From Gemmobacter aquaticus (GTDB lineage Bacteria; Pseudomonadota; Alphaproteobacteria; Rhodobacterales; Rhodobacteraceae): DNA of 64,000 nt. The stretch is from the NCBI RefSeq assembly GCF_007859075.1, contig NZ_VOAK01000011.1, positions 558,001-622,000 of the forward strand, in the 5' to 3' direction. Both the position numbers and the translations under genes were made by a program. The notes beneath the pieces are model-generated. The model was not told the origin of the DNA and made no database searches. It saw nothing but the letters and a program-made list of their open reading frames with translations. Position 1 is the stretch's first letter. The number at the start of each line of letters is the position of its first letter. Shown one piece after another: positions 43,094 to 52,719 of the stretch.

Positions 43094-44065
43094 ATGACCG
43101 TCGCCGCAGTGACCACGCCCCGCAGCTTTCAGGAAATCATCCTGCGCCTGATGACCTATTGGGGCAACAAGGGCTGCGCTGTACTGCAACCCTATGACAT
43201 GGAAGTGGGGGCAGGGACCTTCCACCCGGCGACCACGCTGCGCAGCCTCGGCAACAAGCCCTGGGCCGCGGCCTACGTCCAGCCCTCGCGTCGGCCGACC
43301 GACGGGCGCTATGGGGAAAACCCCAACCGCCTGCAGCACTATTACCAGTATCAGGTGCTGATCAAACCCTCGCCGCCCGACCTGCAGGATCTGTATCTGG
43401 GTAGCCTGAACGCCATCGGCATCGATACCGCGCTGCATGATATCCGCTTTGTCGAGGACGACTGGGAAAGCCCCACCCTGGGCGCTTGGGGTCTTGGCTG
43501 GGAGGTCTGGTGCGACGGCATGGAAGTCAGCCAGTTCACCTACTTCCAGCAGGTCGGCGGGCATGATTGTCGCCCCGTCTCGGGTGAGCTGACCTATGGG
43601 CTGGAGCGTCTGGCGATGTATGTGCTGGGCATCGATCATGTCATGGACATGCCCTTCAACGACCCCGACAGCCCCATTCCGCTGAAATACGGCGACATCT
43701 TCCGCCAGACCGAGGAAGAATACAGCCGCCACAACTTTGACGGCGCCGATACGGAAAAGCTGTTCCGCAACTTTGCCGAGGCCGAGGCCGAGTGCGAGCG
43801 TTTGCTGGCGTTTGACCCGCTCGACCCGAACAGCGGCAAGCGCATCATCATGGCCCATCCCGCCTATGACCAGTGCATCAAGGCCAGCCACCTCTTCAAC
43901 CTGCTGGATGCGCGGGGCGTGATCTCGGTCACCGAACGGCAGGCCTATATCGGGCGCGTGCGCGCGCTGGCCAAGAAATGCGCCGATGCCTTCGTGCAGA
44001 CGGAAGCTGGCGCTTCCTTGGGCGTGCAGACCGAAGCCGGCACATCGGCGGAGAGCGCCGCGTGA
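43094..44065 (+). CDS. glyQ: Glycine-tRNA ligase alpha subunit
   Basis: Catalytic subunit of the bacterial alpha2-beta2 glycyl-tRNA synthetase. Blocks: [76 protein letters not shown] and [31 protein letters not shown]. Length is 323 residues, about 20 longer than E. coli, owing to a C-terminal tail with the repeat [20 protein letters not shown]. The tail looks like a short internal duplication. It is first in a three-gene operon with the DUF6446 gene and glyS. Confidence 0.96.
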   Translation: MTVAAVTTPRSFQEIILRLMTYWGNKGCAVLQPYDMEVGAGTFHPATTLRSLGNKPWAAAYVQPSRRPTDGRYGENPNRLQHYYQYQVLIKPSPPDLQDLYLGSLNAIGIDTALHDIRFVEDDWESPTLGAWGLGWEVWCDGMEVSQFTYFQQVGGHDCRPVSGELTYGLERLAMYVLGIDHVMDMPFNDPDSPIPLKYGDIFRQTEEEYSRHNFDGADTEKLFRNFAEAEAECERLLAFDPLDPNSGKRIIMAHPAYDQCIKASHLFNLLDARGVISVTERQAYIGRVRALAKKCADAFVQTEAGASLGVQTEAGTSAESAA

Positions 44066-44562
44066 GCGCGGGCAAACTGATCGGAGGAGGCATCATCATG
44101 TTGTCCCTGCTGGCCGGTGTGGCCCTGTACTGGACACAGGTCTACGCCTTTTACCACGAGGCGCGGTTCGAACCCGGCGCCGAGATCGCGCTGACCCCGA
44201 TCTTCGGGGCCACGCCCGAGGTGATCGTGGCCGAGAACATCAAGGGCATCGATGCCGAAAGCTCTCCGCTGCGGTTCCGCGCCTGCTTTCACACGCCGCT
44301 CAGCCAGGCGATGCTGACGGAAACCTATCAGGTCTATGATACGGCCGAGCCTCTGGTCGCCCCGTCCTGGTTCGACTGTTTTGACGCGCAACGGATTGGC
44401 AGCGCGCTGCAATCCGGCGAGGCGATCGCCTTCCTTTCGGTGCAGGACATCGTGCCCGGTATTGATCGCGTCGTCGCGGTCTTTCCGAATGGCGATGCCT
44501 TTGCCTGGCACCAGCTCAACGACAAGCTGAAAGATAATCCCAATGCCCGATTTGCTGATTGA
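44062..44562 (+). CDS. DUF6446 family membrane-anchored protein
   Basis: 166 residues with one N-terminal membrane helix ([19 protein letters not shown]) and a periplasmic domain containing [36 protein letters not shown] and two Cys residues that may pair (FRACFH and WFDCFD). The family DUF6446 is found between glyQ and glyS in Rhodobacterales; no function is known. GTG 44062 overlaps the glyQ stop as GTGA, and the 3' end overlaps glyS by 20 bases, so the three genes are translationally coupled even though the protein has nothing obvious to do with glycylation. Confidence 0.85.
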   Translation: MSAGKLIGGGIIMLSLLAGVALYWTQVYAFYHEARFEPGAEIALTPIFGATPEVIVAENIKGIDAESSPLRFRACFHTPLSQAMLTETYQVYDTAEPLVAPSWFDCFDAQRIGSALQSGEAIAFLSVQDIVPGIDRVVAVFPNGDAFAWHQLNDKLKDNPNARFAD

Positions 44563-46636
44563 ACTCTTTTCCGAGGAAATCCCGGCGCGGATGCAAGGGG
44601 CAGCGCGTGAGGCGCTGAAGAAGCTTGTCACCGACGGTCTGGTCGAGGCGGGACTGACCTATGAAGGGGCGGGTGCCTTTTCGACGCCGCGCCGCTTGGC
44701 GCTGACGGTGCATGGCCTGACGACCGAAAGCAAACCCGTGCGCGAGGAACGCAAAGGCCCCCGCACCGACGCCCCGGCGGCGGCACTGGAAGGCTTCCTG
44801 CGCTCGACCGGCCTCACGCTCGACCAGCTTGAAAAGCGGGCCGACAAGAAGGCCGAGGTCTATTTCGCGGTTGTCGAAAAGCCCGGCCGCAAGGCTGCCG
44901 ATGTTGTGGCCGAGGTGCTGGAGCGCACGATCCGCAACTTCCCCTGGCCCAAGTCGATGCGGTGGGGCAACGGGTCCCTGCGTTGGGTGCGTCCGCTTCA
45001 CTCGATCCTCTGCATCCTGGGCGATGAGGGCGGCACCGAGGTTGTGCCCCTGACGGTCGAAGGGATCACGGCGGGCAACACCACCGGGGGCCATCGCTTC
45101 ATGTCGCCGGGTCGGTTCGCGGTCTCGTCCTTTGACGACTATGCCGCCAAACTGCGCCGTGCCCATGTCATGCTCGACAGCGCCGAGCGCGAGGCCCATA
45201 TCTGGAATGATGCGCAAAATCAGGCCTTTGCGCGCGGGTTTGAAGTCGTGCCGGATGCAGGGCTGCTGACCGAGGTTGCGGGTCTGGTCGAATGGCCCGT
45301 GGTTCTGATGGGCGCCATCGGTGAGGAATTCCTGCATCTGCCGCCCGAGGTTCTGCAAACCTCGATGCGCGAGCATCAGAAGTTCTTTTCGGTCAAGAAC
45401 CCCAAGACCGGCCGGATCGAGGGCTTTGTCACCGTCGCCAACCGCGAAACCGCCGACCACGGCGCCACGATCCTGAAGGGCAACCAGAAGGTGCTGTCGG
45501 CCCGCCTGTCGGACGCGCGGTTCTTCTGGGAAAACGACCTGCGCGTGGCGAAGTCGGGCATGACCGAATGGGCCGAGGGCCTGAAGGCCGTGACCTTCCA
45601 CAACAAGCTGGGCTCACAGGCCGACCGGATCGGAAGGATGGACAGCCTGATCAACGATCTGGCGCCCTTCATGCCCTCACTCAATGTGGAAGCAGCGAAG
45701 GAAGCGGCGCGCATCGCCAAGCTCGACCTGCGGTCAGCCATGGTCGGTGAGTTCCCTGAGCTTCAGGGCTTGATGGGCATGTACTATGCCACATCTGCTG
45801 GCCAACCGGATGATGTGGCCAATGCCGCGAAGGAGCATTATCAGCCCCTCGGCCCATCAGATGCGGTTCCAAACGCCCCTGTATCGGTCGCTGTAGCCCT
45901 TGCGGACAAACTCGATGTGCTGACTGGTTTCTGGGTAATCGGCGAGAAGCCGACGGGGTCGAAAGATCCGTTTGCACTGCGGCGCGCAGCGTTGGGTGTC
46001 ACGCGCCTCGCAACAGAGAATGCCCTGCGCCTGCCGATGTTGAAGCTATTTGCCGCTGCCGCCCAACTGCATGTCAATCAAGGGTCGACTTCAAATTCGG
46101 AAGACGTTCCAACCGATCTCCTCGCCTTCTTCCATGATCGCCTCAAAGTATTCCTCCGTGACCAAGGCATCCGGCACGACGTCATCGACGCCTGCCTCGC
46201 CATGCCGGGGAATGATGACCTCACGCTGCTGGTGAAGCGGGCCGAGGCGCTGCAGGCCTTCCTTTCGACCGAAGATGGCACGAACCTTCTGCAGGGCTTC
46301 AAGCGGGCGAACAACATTCTGACGCAGGCAGAGCAGAAGGACGGGGTGGAATACTCGTTCGGCGCTGACCCGAAGTTCGCCGAAACCGACGAAGAGCGCG
46401 CGCTCTTTGCCGCGCTCGACGCGGGCGAGGCGGCGATCAAGCCTGCAATGGCGGCCGAAGATTTCGCCGCCGCCATGGCCGCGATGGCACGGCTTCGCGC
46501 GCCGATCGACGCCTTCTTCACGGCTGTGCAGATCAATACCGAAAACCAGATCCTGCGCCGCAACCGGCTGAACCTGCTGCACCGCATCCGCGCGCTGGTC
46601 GCGCAGGTGGCCGATCTGACAAAGGTCGAAGGCTGA
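44543..46636 (+). CDS. glyS: Glycine-tRNA ligase beta subunit
   Basis: 697-residue subunit that recognises tRNA-Gly. Motifs: [15 protein letters not shown] at the start, SMRWGNGSLRWVRPLHSI, PPEVLQTSMREHQKFFSV, ANRETADHGATILKGNQKVLSARLSDARFFWENDL, ADKLDVLTGFWVIGEKPTGSKDPFALRRAALGV and the HD-domain-like and anticodon-binding C-terminus. It starts inside the DUF6446 gene. Roughly 45765-46165 uses codons such as ACA, CCA, TCA, GTA and CTA that are nearly absent elsewhere in the gene, suggesting that this segment came by recombination from another lineage. Confidence 0.96.
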   Translation: MPDLLIELFSEEIPARMQGAAREALKKLVTDGLVEAGLTYEGAGAFSTPRRLALTVHGLTTESKPVREERKGPRTDAPAAALEGFLRSTGLTLDQLEKRADKKAEVYFAVVEKPGRKAADVVAEVLERTIRNFPWPKSMRWGNGSLRWVRPLHSILCILGDEGGTEVVPLTVEGITAGNTTGGHRFMSPGRFAVSSFDDYAAKLRRAHVMLDSAEREAHIWNDAQNQAFARGFEVVPDAGLLTEVAGLVEWPVVLMGAIGEEFLHLPPEVLQTSMREHQKFFSVKNPKTGRIEGFVTVANRETADHGATILKGNQKVLSARLSDARFFWENDLRVAKSGMTEWAEGLKAVTFHNKLGSQADRIGRMDSLINDLAPFMPSLNVEAAKEAARIAKLDLRSAMVGEFPELQGLMGMYYATSAGQPDDVANAAKEHYQPLGPSDAVPNAPVSVAVALADKLDVLTGFWVIGEKPTGSKDPFALRRAALGVTRLATENALRLPMLKLFAAAAQLHVNQGSTSNSEDVPTDLLAFFHDRLKVFLRDQGIRHDVIDACLAMPGNDDLTLLVKRAEALQAFLSTEDGTNLLQGFKRANNILTQAEQKDGVEYSFGADPKFAETDEERALFAALDAGEAAIKPAMAAEDFAAAMAAMARLRAPIDAFFTAVQINTENQILRRNRLNLLHRIRALVAQVADLTKVEG

Positions 46637-46644
46637 ACAGGAAA

Positions 46645-46670
46645 GGGGGGCCAGCGCCCCCCTATTTCTC
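46645..46670 (+). terminator. Terminator after glyS
   Basis: GGGGGG (46645-46650) with CCCCCC (46657-46662), loop CCAGCG, then TATTTCTC. It separates glyS from the convergent ABC permease gene. Confidence 0.65.
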
Positions 46671-46688
46671 GCAGCGTCCCATTCTCTC

Positions 46689-47621
46689 TCAGCGTCCGCG
46701 GATGCGCGGGTCCAGCGCGTCACGCAGCCCGTCGCCGATGTAGTTCACGCACAGCACCGTCAGCGAGATCGCGATGCCCGGCCAGACCACCCGCTCAGGG
46801 TAGGTGCGGATCGCATCGACCCCGTCATAAAGCAGCCGCCCCCAGGTGGGAAAATCTGGCGGAAACCCAAGGCCCAGAAAGCTCAACACGCTTTCGGTGA
46901 TGATCGCCGCCGCGATGCCAAGCGTTGCGGCCACCAGAACCGGCGACAGCACGTTGGGCAGGATGTGGCGCAGAATGATGCGCCGCGCGGGCGTGCCGAT
47001 AGAGCGCGCGGCCAGCACATATTCGCGTTCCTTCAGCGCCAGCACCTCACCCCGGACGATCCGGGCGGAATGCATCCAGCTTGTGACGCCGATGGCCAGC
47101 ACGATCAGAAGGAACGTGCCCATGCTGGGGCCAAGCACCTTTGCCGCCGCATCGCGAAAGAGGAACATCATCACCAAAAGCAGCGGCAGCAGCGGCAGGG
47201 CAAGGAACATATCTGTCAGCCGCATCAGGAGGCCGTCGATGCGCCGGAAGTAGCCCGCCAGCACCCCCACAGTGGTTCCGATGAAGATCGCGACCAGCAT
47301 CGCAACCGTGGCCACCGCGAGCGAGATGCGCCCGCCAAACATCATCCGCGCAAGGATGTCGCGCCCGATCTGGTCGGTGCCCATCGGGTGGTCCCAACTG
47401 GGACCCTTGTTGCGCAGGCGGATCATCTTGACCGGGTCGGGGTCGATGAAGTTCGGGTCGATCCGCCAGATCAAGGGGCCGATCAGCACAAAGGCCGCCA
47501 TGACGCACAGCAGCACCAGCGCGACCATGGCGCCCTTGTGCTGGCGGAACTGCACCCAGACGTCGCGCCACTGGCTGCGCGGCTTTTCAAGCTTGATGGG
47601 GGCGGCTGAGGTATCAGTCAT
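46689..47621 (-). CDS. Peptide ABC transporter permease, DppC/OppC type
   Basis: 310-residue inner-membrane permease, one of the pair forming the import channel. The N-terminal extension QFRQHKGAMVALVLLCVMAAFVLIGPLIW is the OppC_N domain, then HPMGTDQIGRDILARMMFGGRISL leads into five helices. The coupling EAA loop is EYVLAARSIGTPARRIILRHILPN. The family end DGLRDALDPRIRGR is intact. ATG 47621 overlaps the end of the upstream permease by eight bases. It is the last gene of a five-gene importer operon. Confidence 0.92.
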   Translation of the reverse strand: MTDTSAAPIKLEKPRSQWRDVWVQFRQHKGAMVALVLLCVMAAFVLIGPLIWRIDPNFIDPDPVKMIRLRNKGPSWDHPMGTDQIGRDILARMMFGGRISLAVATVAMLVAIFIGTTVGVLAGYFRRIDGLLMRLTDMFLALPLLPLLLVMMFLFRDAAAKVLGPSMGTFLLIVLAIGVTSWMHSARIVRGEVLALKEREYVLAARSIGTPARRIILRHILPNVLSPVLVAATLGIAAAIITESVLSFLGLGFPPDFPTWGRLLYDGVDAIRTYPERVVWPGIAISLTVLCVNYIGDGLRDALDPRIRGR

Positions 47622-48621
47622 AGCGGATCCGGGGATCAAGGATGCCGTAAAGGATATCGGCGATCAGGTTGAAGGCCACGATCAGCACGGCAAAGATGAA
47701 GGTGATGGTCTGCACCGTCGGCAGGTCGCTGACATGGATCGCCCCGATCAGCGCGGCACCGATGCCGTTGATCTTGAAAATCTGCTCGGTGACGATGGCG
47801 CCGCCAAAGACAGTGGGCAGGCCAAGCGCGATCACGGTGACCACCGGGATCAGCGAATTGCGCAGCACATGTTTCAGCAGCACCACCCGTTCGGGCATGC
47901 CCTTGGCGCGGGCCGTGCGAACATAGTCCTGCCCGAGGTTTTCCAGCACCGAGGCGCGGGTATAGCGGCTGATCTCGGCTGCGTTGAACAGGGCCAGAAC
48001 CGTGACGGGCAGGGCCATCTGTTTCAGCATCTTGACGAGGCTCTCCCAGTCGGTGATCCGCAGGTTGGTATCATAGATCGTCGGGAACCAGCCCAGCTTG
48101 ACGGCAAAGATCAGGATCAGGATGTTGCCGGTAAAGAAGGTGGGCACCGAAAAGCCGACGGTCGAAAAGAACGTGCCGCCGATATCGAACCACGAATACT
48201 GGCGATAGGCGGAATAGATGCCGATGGGTAGCGCGATCAGGATGCCGATCAGATAGGCCGTACCCACAACGGTCAGGGTCTGGGGCAGGCGCTCACCGAT
48301 GATCTGGAACACCGGCACCTTGGACTGCCACGAGATGATCCGTTGCGCCCCTTGGGCGAAGTCGGTGCCGAAAAGGGCGTCGATCGCGTATTGCGGCTCG
48401 ACGATGAAGAACTGCCGCAGCCACAGCACATAGCGCACCATCACCGGCTTGTCGGCGCCCATGGCGGCCATCATCTTCTGGCGCACCTCGGGTGGTACGG
48501 TCAGCGGAATCTCGGACATCGGGCTGCCGGGCGCGAAATCCACCAGCAGGAAGATCACGAGCGAGATCAGCAGCAGCGTGGGAATGGCCAGCATGAGCCG
48601 CCGAAGGATGAATGTCAGCAT
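47614..48621 (-). CDS. Peptide ABC transporter permease, DppB/OppB type
   Basis: 335-residue permease starting LTFILRRLMLAIPTLLLISLVIFLLVDFAPGSPM, the family's first helix. The periplasmic loop is larger than in minimal permeases (residues about 35-100). The EAA loop is DYVRTARAKGMPERVVLLKHVLRNSLIPVVTVI, and the C-terminus LIADILYGILDPRIRYD is standard. Together with the next gene it forms the channel for a peptide-like substrate. Confidence 0.93.
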   Translation of the reverse strand: MLTFILRRLMLAIPTLLLISLVIFLLVDFAPGSPMSEIPLTVPPEVRQKMMAAMGADKPVMVRYVLWLRQFFIVEPQYAIDALFGTDFAQGAQRIISWQSKVPVFQIIGERLPQTLTVVGTAYLIGILIALPIGIYSAYRQYSWFDIGGTFFSTVGFSVPTFFTGNILILIFAVKLGWFPTIYDTNLRITDWESLVKMLKQMALPVTVLALFNAAEISRYTRASVLENLGQDYVRTARAKGMPERVVLLKHVLRNSLIPVVTVIALGLPTVFGGAIVTEQIFKINGIGAALIGAIHVSDLPTVQTITFIFAVLIVAFNLIADILYGILDPRIRYD

Positions 48622-48656
48622 GGCGCGCAGGGCTTTCGGGATCGGGACAGCAGGAA

Positions 48657-48685
48657 GACGTGGCGCGAGGGTCTCGCGCCACGTC
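48657..48685 (-). terminator. Strong hairpin between substrate-binding protein and permease genes
   Basis: Perfect 13-bp stem GACGTGGCGCGAG (48657-48669) with CTCGCGCCACGTC (48673-48685), loop GGT, nine bases after the binding-protein stop. There is no T-run, so it probably protects the upstream mRNA and reduces read-through, giving more binding protein than permease. Confidence 0.65.
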
Positions 48686-48693
48686 CGTTCAGG

Positions 48694-50397
48694 TCACTTC
48701 ACGCGGGACCAGTCGGCCACGTTCCAGAGTTCGCTGTCCCACGAGTTCATGATGAAGCCATCGATGCTGTTCGACTGCGCCGAGAAGCGTCCGCGATCCA
48801 CCAGCGGGATGATCACGTGCGAGTCTTTGGTCAGCATGTCGTTCATCTTCTTGACCAACGCCCCACGAGCCTCGATGCCTACGGTCGAGGACAACTCCTT
48901 GACCAGCGCATCATAGGCCGGATCGCAGAAGCGGTTGACGTTTTCGCCCTGCCACTGGTTGTCGGGGCCGGGGATCTTGTCGCACAGGTATTGCGACATG
49001 TAGGGTTCTGCGTCGGTGCCATCAAAGTTGTTGGCGTACATTTCGACGTCGGCATAGAACTTCTGGAAGGTGTCGGGCGAGGCCGCGTCACCGCCGAAGT
49101 AGACGCCCGGATCGATCGACTTCAACTCGACCTCGACGCCGATTTCGTTCCACCAGCCCTTGACCAGCGCCTGGAAGTCCTGCCGCACCGCGTTGACCGA
49201 GGTCTGATAAAGGATCGACAGTTTCTTGCCGTCCTTGTCGCGGATGCCGTCGCCATCGCTGTCAACCCAGCCGGCTTCCTCCAGCAGTTTCTTGGCGCCT
49301 TCGATGTCCTGCGTCAGGCAGTCGGTGTTGTCAGAGGCCTGATAGGCCGGGGCGGGGACAAGGTTGCAGGTGGGCCGGCCAGCCGCGCCATAGCCCACTT
49401 CGACCAGCACATTGCGGTCGATGGCTTTCGACAGCGCCTGACGCACGCGCGCATCCGAGAAGATCGGGTGGGGGTGCTTCGGTGTCGACCGCTCGCCTTC
49501 GGGCAGATCGCTCGAAGGATCGGTCATGTTGATCTCGATCCGTTCAACCAGCGTGCCAAAGGCGTTGACGAACTTGCCCTTGCCGCCAGCTTCCATCTGG
49601 GCCTGCTGTTCAGGGTTGATCTGGGTGTTCCAGGCGTAGTCGAACTCGCCGGTTTCCATGACGGCCGAGGCTGCGGCCAGCGCGTCGCCGCCGCCCTTGA
49701 CGGTCACCTTTGCGAAGGCGGGCTTGGCCGCGTCACGGTAGTTCGGGTTGGCTTCCAGCGTGATCACGTCATTGACCTTGAAGTCGGTGACGACGAAAGG
49801 ACCGGTGCCGATCGGCTTGGAGTTCTGTTCGGTGCAGGACGAGGCCGCGGCACCTACGCAGGCGCCGAACTGGGCCTTTTGCAGGATCGGGGCGGTTGCG
49901 CCGGTGAAGGGCTGATAGGGATAGGGCTTGGGCGCCTCAAACACGACCTTGACGGTCAGCGGATCGGGGGTTTCAACCGTTTTTACGCCTTCATATTTGG
50001 CGCCCTGCGCGCAGCCACCCTCGGGATGGGTGCAGTATTCCCAGGTAAACTTGACGTCTTCCGAGGTCAGCGGTGTGCCGTCCGACCAGGTGATGCCTTC
50101 CTTCAGCTTCCAGGTGATCGAGGTCAGGTCAGCCGCGACGCCGCCATTTTCCACTGTCGGGATCTCGACGGCCAGACGCGGCACCATATTGCCGTCCTGA
50201 TCGAACGAGGCGAGCGGATCCAGCACCAGCGATCCTGCCTCGACATCCTTGGTGCCCGAGGACAGATAGGGGTTCAGCGTCGAAACCGCTTGATAATACA
50301 GGATCTTCAACTCGCCATCCGCGCCGCGTTCGGCTTGGGCGGCAGGGGCCAGCACAAAGGCTGCAGCAGCGCCCATCAGCAGGGTCTTGATTTTCAT
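48694..50397 (-). CDS. Peptide ABC transporter substrate-binding protein (SBP_bac_5)
   Basis: 567-residue periplasmic protein with a 22-residue signal peptide (MKIKTLLMGAAAAFVLAPAAQA). The domain is the extracellular solute-binding family 5: ITWKLKEGITWSDGTPLTSEDVKFTWEY near the N-terminus, GTGPFVVTDFKVNDVITLEANPNY in the middle and DARVRQALSKAIDRNVLVEVGY further on. The sequence DSDGDGIRDKDGKKLSI resembles a calcium-binding loop and is common in this subfamily. Substrate cannot be read from sequence; the adjacent deacylases point to acylated amino acids or short peptides. Confidence 0.92.
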   Translation of the reverse strand: MKIKTLLMGAAAAFVLAPAAQAERGADGELKILYYQAVSTLNPYLSSGTKDVEAGSLVLDPLASFDQDGNMVPRLAVEIPTVENGGVAADLTSITWKLKEGITWSDGTPLTSEDVKFTWEYCTHPEGGCAQGAKYEGVKTVETPDPLTVKVVFEAPKPYPYQPFTGATAPILQKAQFGACVGAAASSCTEQNSKPIGTGPFVVTDFKVNDVITLEANPNYRDAAKPAFAKVTVKGGGDALAAASAVMETGEFDYAWNTQINPEQQAQMEAGGKGKFVNAFGTLVERIEINMTDPSSDLPEGERSTPKHPHPIFSDARVRQALSKAIDRNVLVEVGYGAAGRPTCNLVPAPAYQASDNTDCLTQDIEGAKKLLEEAGWVDSDGDGIRDKDGKKLSILYQTSVNAVRQDFQALVKGWWNEIGVEVELKSIDPGVYFGGDAASPDTFQKFYADVEMYANNFDGTDAEPYMSQYLCDKIPGPDNQWQGENVNRFCDPAYDALVKELSSTVGIEARGALVKKMNDMLTKDSHVIIPLVDRGRFSAQSNSIDGFIMNSWDSELWNVADWSRVK

Positions 50398-50463
50398 ATT
50401 CGTGGCTCTCCTTGTTGGTAGTGCTCGGGACTATGCCCTGCCTCGGTTCTTTGTGGCTCCGGT

Positions 50464-51474
50464 TCAGCCGGTGCTCGGTATCGGGTTTATCAGATGGCAG
50501 GCCACCATGCGGCCCGGCGCGGCTTCGGCAAGCTTCGGCTCAATCTCGCGGCAAACCGGCATCACCTTTGGGCAGCGCGTGCAGAAGTTGCATCCCTTGG
50601 GCGGATTGGCAGGCGAGGGCACGTCGCCCTTGAGGATGATCCGCTGCCGTGCGGCGCCGTTGGGATCAGGCTCTGGAACAGCGGAAAGAAGCGCCTCTGC
50701 ATAGGGGTGAAGCGGATTGGCATAGAGGTCGTCGCGCGGGCTGATCTCGGCAATCTGGCCCAGATACATGACTGCCACGCGGTCAGCGATGTGGCGCACC
50801 ATCGACAGATCGTGGCTGATGAAGAGATAGGTCAGGCCCAGCCGGTCCTGCAGATCCTCCAGCAGGTTGACGACCTGCGCCTGGATAGACACGTCCAGCG
50901 CTGCGATAGGTTCGTCACAGACGATGAAACGGGGATTAAGCGCCAATGCACGCGCAATGCCGATGCGCTGGCGCTGCCCGCCCGAGAAGGCAAAGGGATA
51001 GCGGTTGGCGAAGGCACGGTTCAGCCCGACCTGATCCATCAACTCGTAGATCCGTGCGAGCTTTTCCTGACCCGTCAGGTTCGTGTGCTCGTCCAAAGGC
51101 TCACCGATGATATCGGCGACCGTCATACGAGGGTTCAGGCTGGCTTGCGGGTCCTGAAACACCATCTGCATCACGGGACGCTTCTTGCGCAGCGCCTCGG
51201 GCGCAAGCGCGGGGATATCGTCGCCGTCAATCACAACGCGCCCGGCAGTCGGTTCGTAGAGCCGAAGGATCGCACGCCCCACGGTCGACTTGCCGCAGCC
51301 GGATTCGCCGACAAGGCCCAGCGTCTCGCCCGCGCGGATGGTGAAGCTGACATCGTCCACCGCCTTGACGTCGCCGGTGTGGCGCCGCAGCAGTCCGGTG
51401 TAGATCGGGAAGTACATCTTCAGGTTACTGACCTGAACCAGCGGTGCCGCGGCAGTGCCTTGGGCATCAAGCAT
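50464..51474 (-). CDS. Peptide ABC transporter ATP-binding protein, DppF/OppF type
   Basis: 336-residue ATPase. Walker [17 protein letters not shown]-loop [14 protein letters not shown], signature [15 protein letters not shown], Walker [13 protein letters not shown] and switch His in [15 protein letters not shown] are all intact. The C-terminal oligopeptide domain has a Cys pattern ([15 protein letters not shown]) that in this family can hold an iron-sulfur cluster. ATG 51474 overlaps the previous gene by eight bases. Confidence 0.93.
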   Translation of the reverse strand: MLDAQGTAAAPLVQVSNLKMYFPIYTGLLRRHTGDVKAVDDVSFTIRAGETLGLVGESGCGKSTVGRAILRLYEPTAGRVVIDGDDIPALAPEALRKKRPVMQMVFQDPQASLNPRMTVADIIGEPLDEHTNLTGQEKLARIYELMDQVGLNRAFANRYPFAFSGGQRQRIGIARALALNPRFIVCDEPIAALDVSIQAQVVNLLEDLQDRLGLTYLFISHDLSMVRHIADRVAVMYLGQIAEISPRDDLYANPLHPYAEALLSAVPEPDPNGAARQRIILKGDVPSPANPPKGCNFCTRCPKVMPVCREIEPKLAEAAPGRMVACHLINPIPSTG

Positions 51475-52489
51475 GGGCAACCTCTTGCATGGCCGGGGCA
51501 GTCCAGTGGCAGGCGACGTCATGGCCCTGACCGATCGCGCGCCCGTCGATGGCGCGCCGGGCCGGGTTTTCGGCGGCGCAACGGTCAAACGCATGTGGGC
51601 AGCGCGGGCGGAACGGGCAGGATGTTGGTGGGGCCGAAAGGATCGGCGGCTGGCCAGAGATCGCTTCAAGCCGGGCATCGCGTGGCCCGTGCAGCTTCGG
51701 GATCGTGCGCAGCAGCGCCCGCGTATAGGGGTGCTGCGGCGCGCTGAACACCGCGCGCACCGGACCTTGCTCAACGACCTGCCCGCCGTACATGACCATC
51801 ACCCGGTCTGCGATACCCGCAATCACGCCCAGATCATGGGTGATCCAGATGATCGCCATGCCAAGCTTCTGCCGGAGCTCTTTCACCAGTTCGAGGATTT
51901 GCGCCTGAATGGTTACATCGAGCGCTGTCGTCGGCTCGTCCGCAATCAGAACATCCGGGTCACAGGCAAGCGCGATGGCAATCATAACCCGCTGGCGCAT
52001 CCCGCCGGAAAACTGGTGCGGATAGCTTTTCAGGCGGCGGCGCGCATCGGGGATGCCCACAAGCTCCAGCAGTTCCACAGCTCGCACTTCGGCTTGGGCC
52101 TTGGTCATGCCCATATGCTCGCGCAGGGGCTCCATGATCTGCGAGCCGACGTTGAACACGGGGTTGAGCGAGGTCATCGGATCCTGGAACACGAACCCGA
52201 TCCGCGCGCCACGGATTTGGCGCAGCTCTTCCGGGGGCGCGGTCAGCAGATCCGTATCGCCCAGCATCACCGTGCCGCCGCAGACATCCGCGGGGGGAGA
52301 GGGCAAGAGCCCGATCAGCGACATCATCGTCACCGACTTGCCTGATCCGCTTTCGCCGACCACGCCCAGAAGCTCGCCTTTTTGCAGGCTGAAGCTGACA
52401 TCATTGACGGCGTGCACATCGCCACCGCGTGTCCGGAACACGGTTTTCAGCCCCCGGACATCGAGTACCGGTCTTGCCCCATCGGGCAT
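51467..52489 (-). CDS. Peptide ABC transporter ATP-binding protein, DppD/OppD type
   Basis: 340-residue ATPase and first gene of the importer operon. Walker [17 protein letters not shown]-loop [13 protein letters not shown], signature [15 protein letters not shown], Walker [12 protein letters not shown] and His in [11 protein letters not shown] are all present. The C-terminal [14 protein letters not shown] supplies the cysteines seen in oligopeptide ATPases. It diverges from the argE-like gene across a 230-base, relatively AT-rich region that must hold both promoters. Confidence 0.93.
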   Translation of the reverse strand: MPDGARPVLDVRGLKTVFRTRGGDVHAVNDVSFSLQKGELLGVVGESGSGKSVTMMSLIGLLPSPPADVCGGTVMLGDTDLLTAPPEELRQIRGARIGFVFQDPMTSLNPVFNVGSQIMEPLREHMGMTKAQAEVRAVELLELVGIPDARRRLKSYPHQFSGGMRQRVMIAIALACDPDVLIADEPTTALDVTIQAQILELVKELRQKLGMAIIWITHDLGVIAGIADRVMVMYGGQVVEQGPVRAVFSAPQHPYTRALLRTIPKLHGPRDARLEAISGQPPILSAPPTSCPFRPRCPHAFDRCAAENPARRAIDGRAIGQGHDVACHWTAPAMQEVAHA

Positions 52490-52719
52490 CGGCTATACCC
52501 CCAAGTCTGTTGTTTTTATTGGCTTATTTCATGCTCTTCGCGGCATGGTTGTTTGCCATTTGGTCAAGTGTTAGCAATTTTTTGGCACCTAGCAAGCGCG
52601 TTTCGACAAAATGACAGGCTGATCGGGCAGGATGCCCCATGCGCGCGATGGCGGGTCTTGCCAATCCCGCAGCCCAAGTTCACGCTGCACCAAGAAAATA
52701 TGATCAGATCCGGTAAATC
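52490..52719. promoter_or_regulatory. Divergent promoter region of importer operon and deacetylase genes
   Basis: This 230-base gap is visibly richer in A+T than its surroundings, especially 52505-52620. It contains a minus-strand TTGACC near 52565 but no well-paired -10 box, and a short inverted repeat ATGG-N7-CCAT near 52545. No coding frame is evident. A shared regulator for both directions is likely but not identified. Confidence 0.35.
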
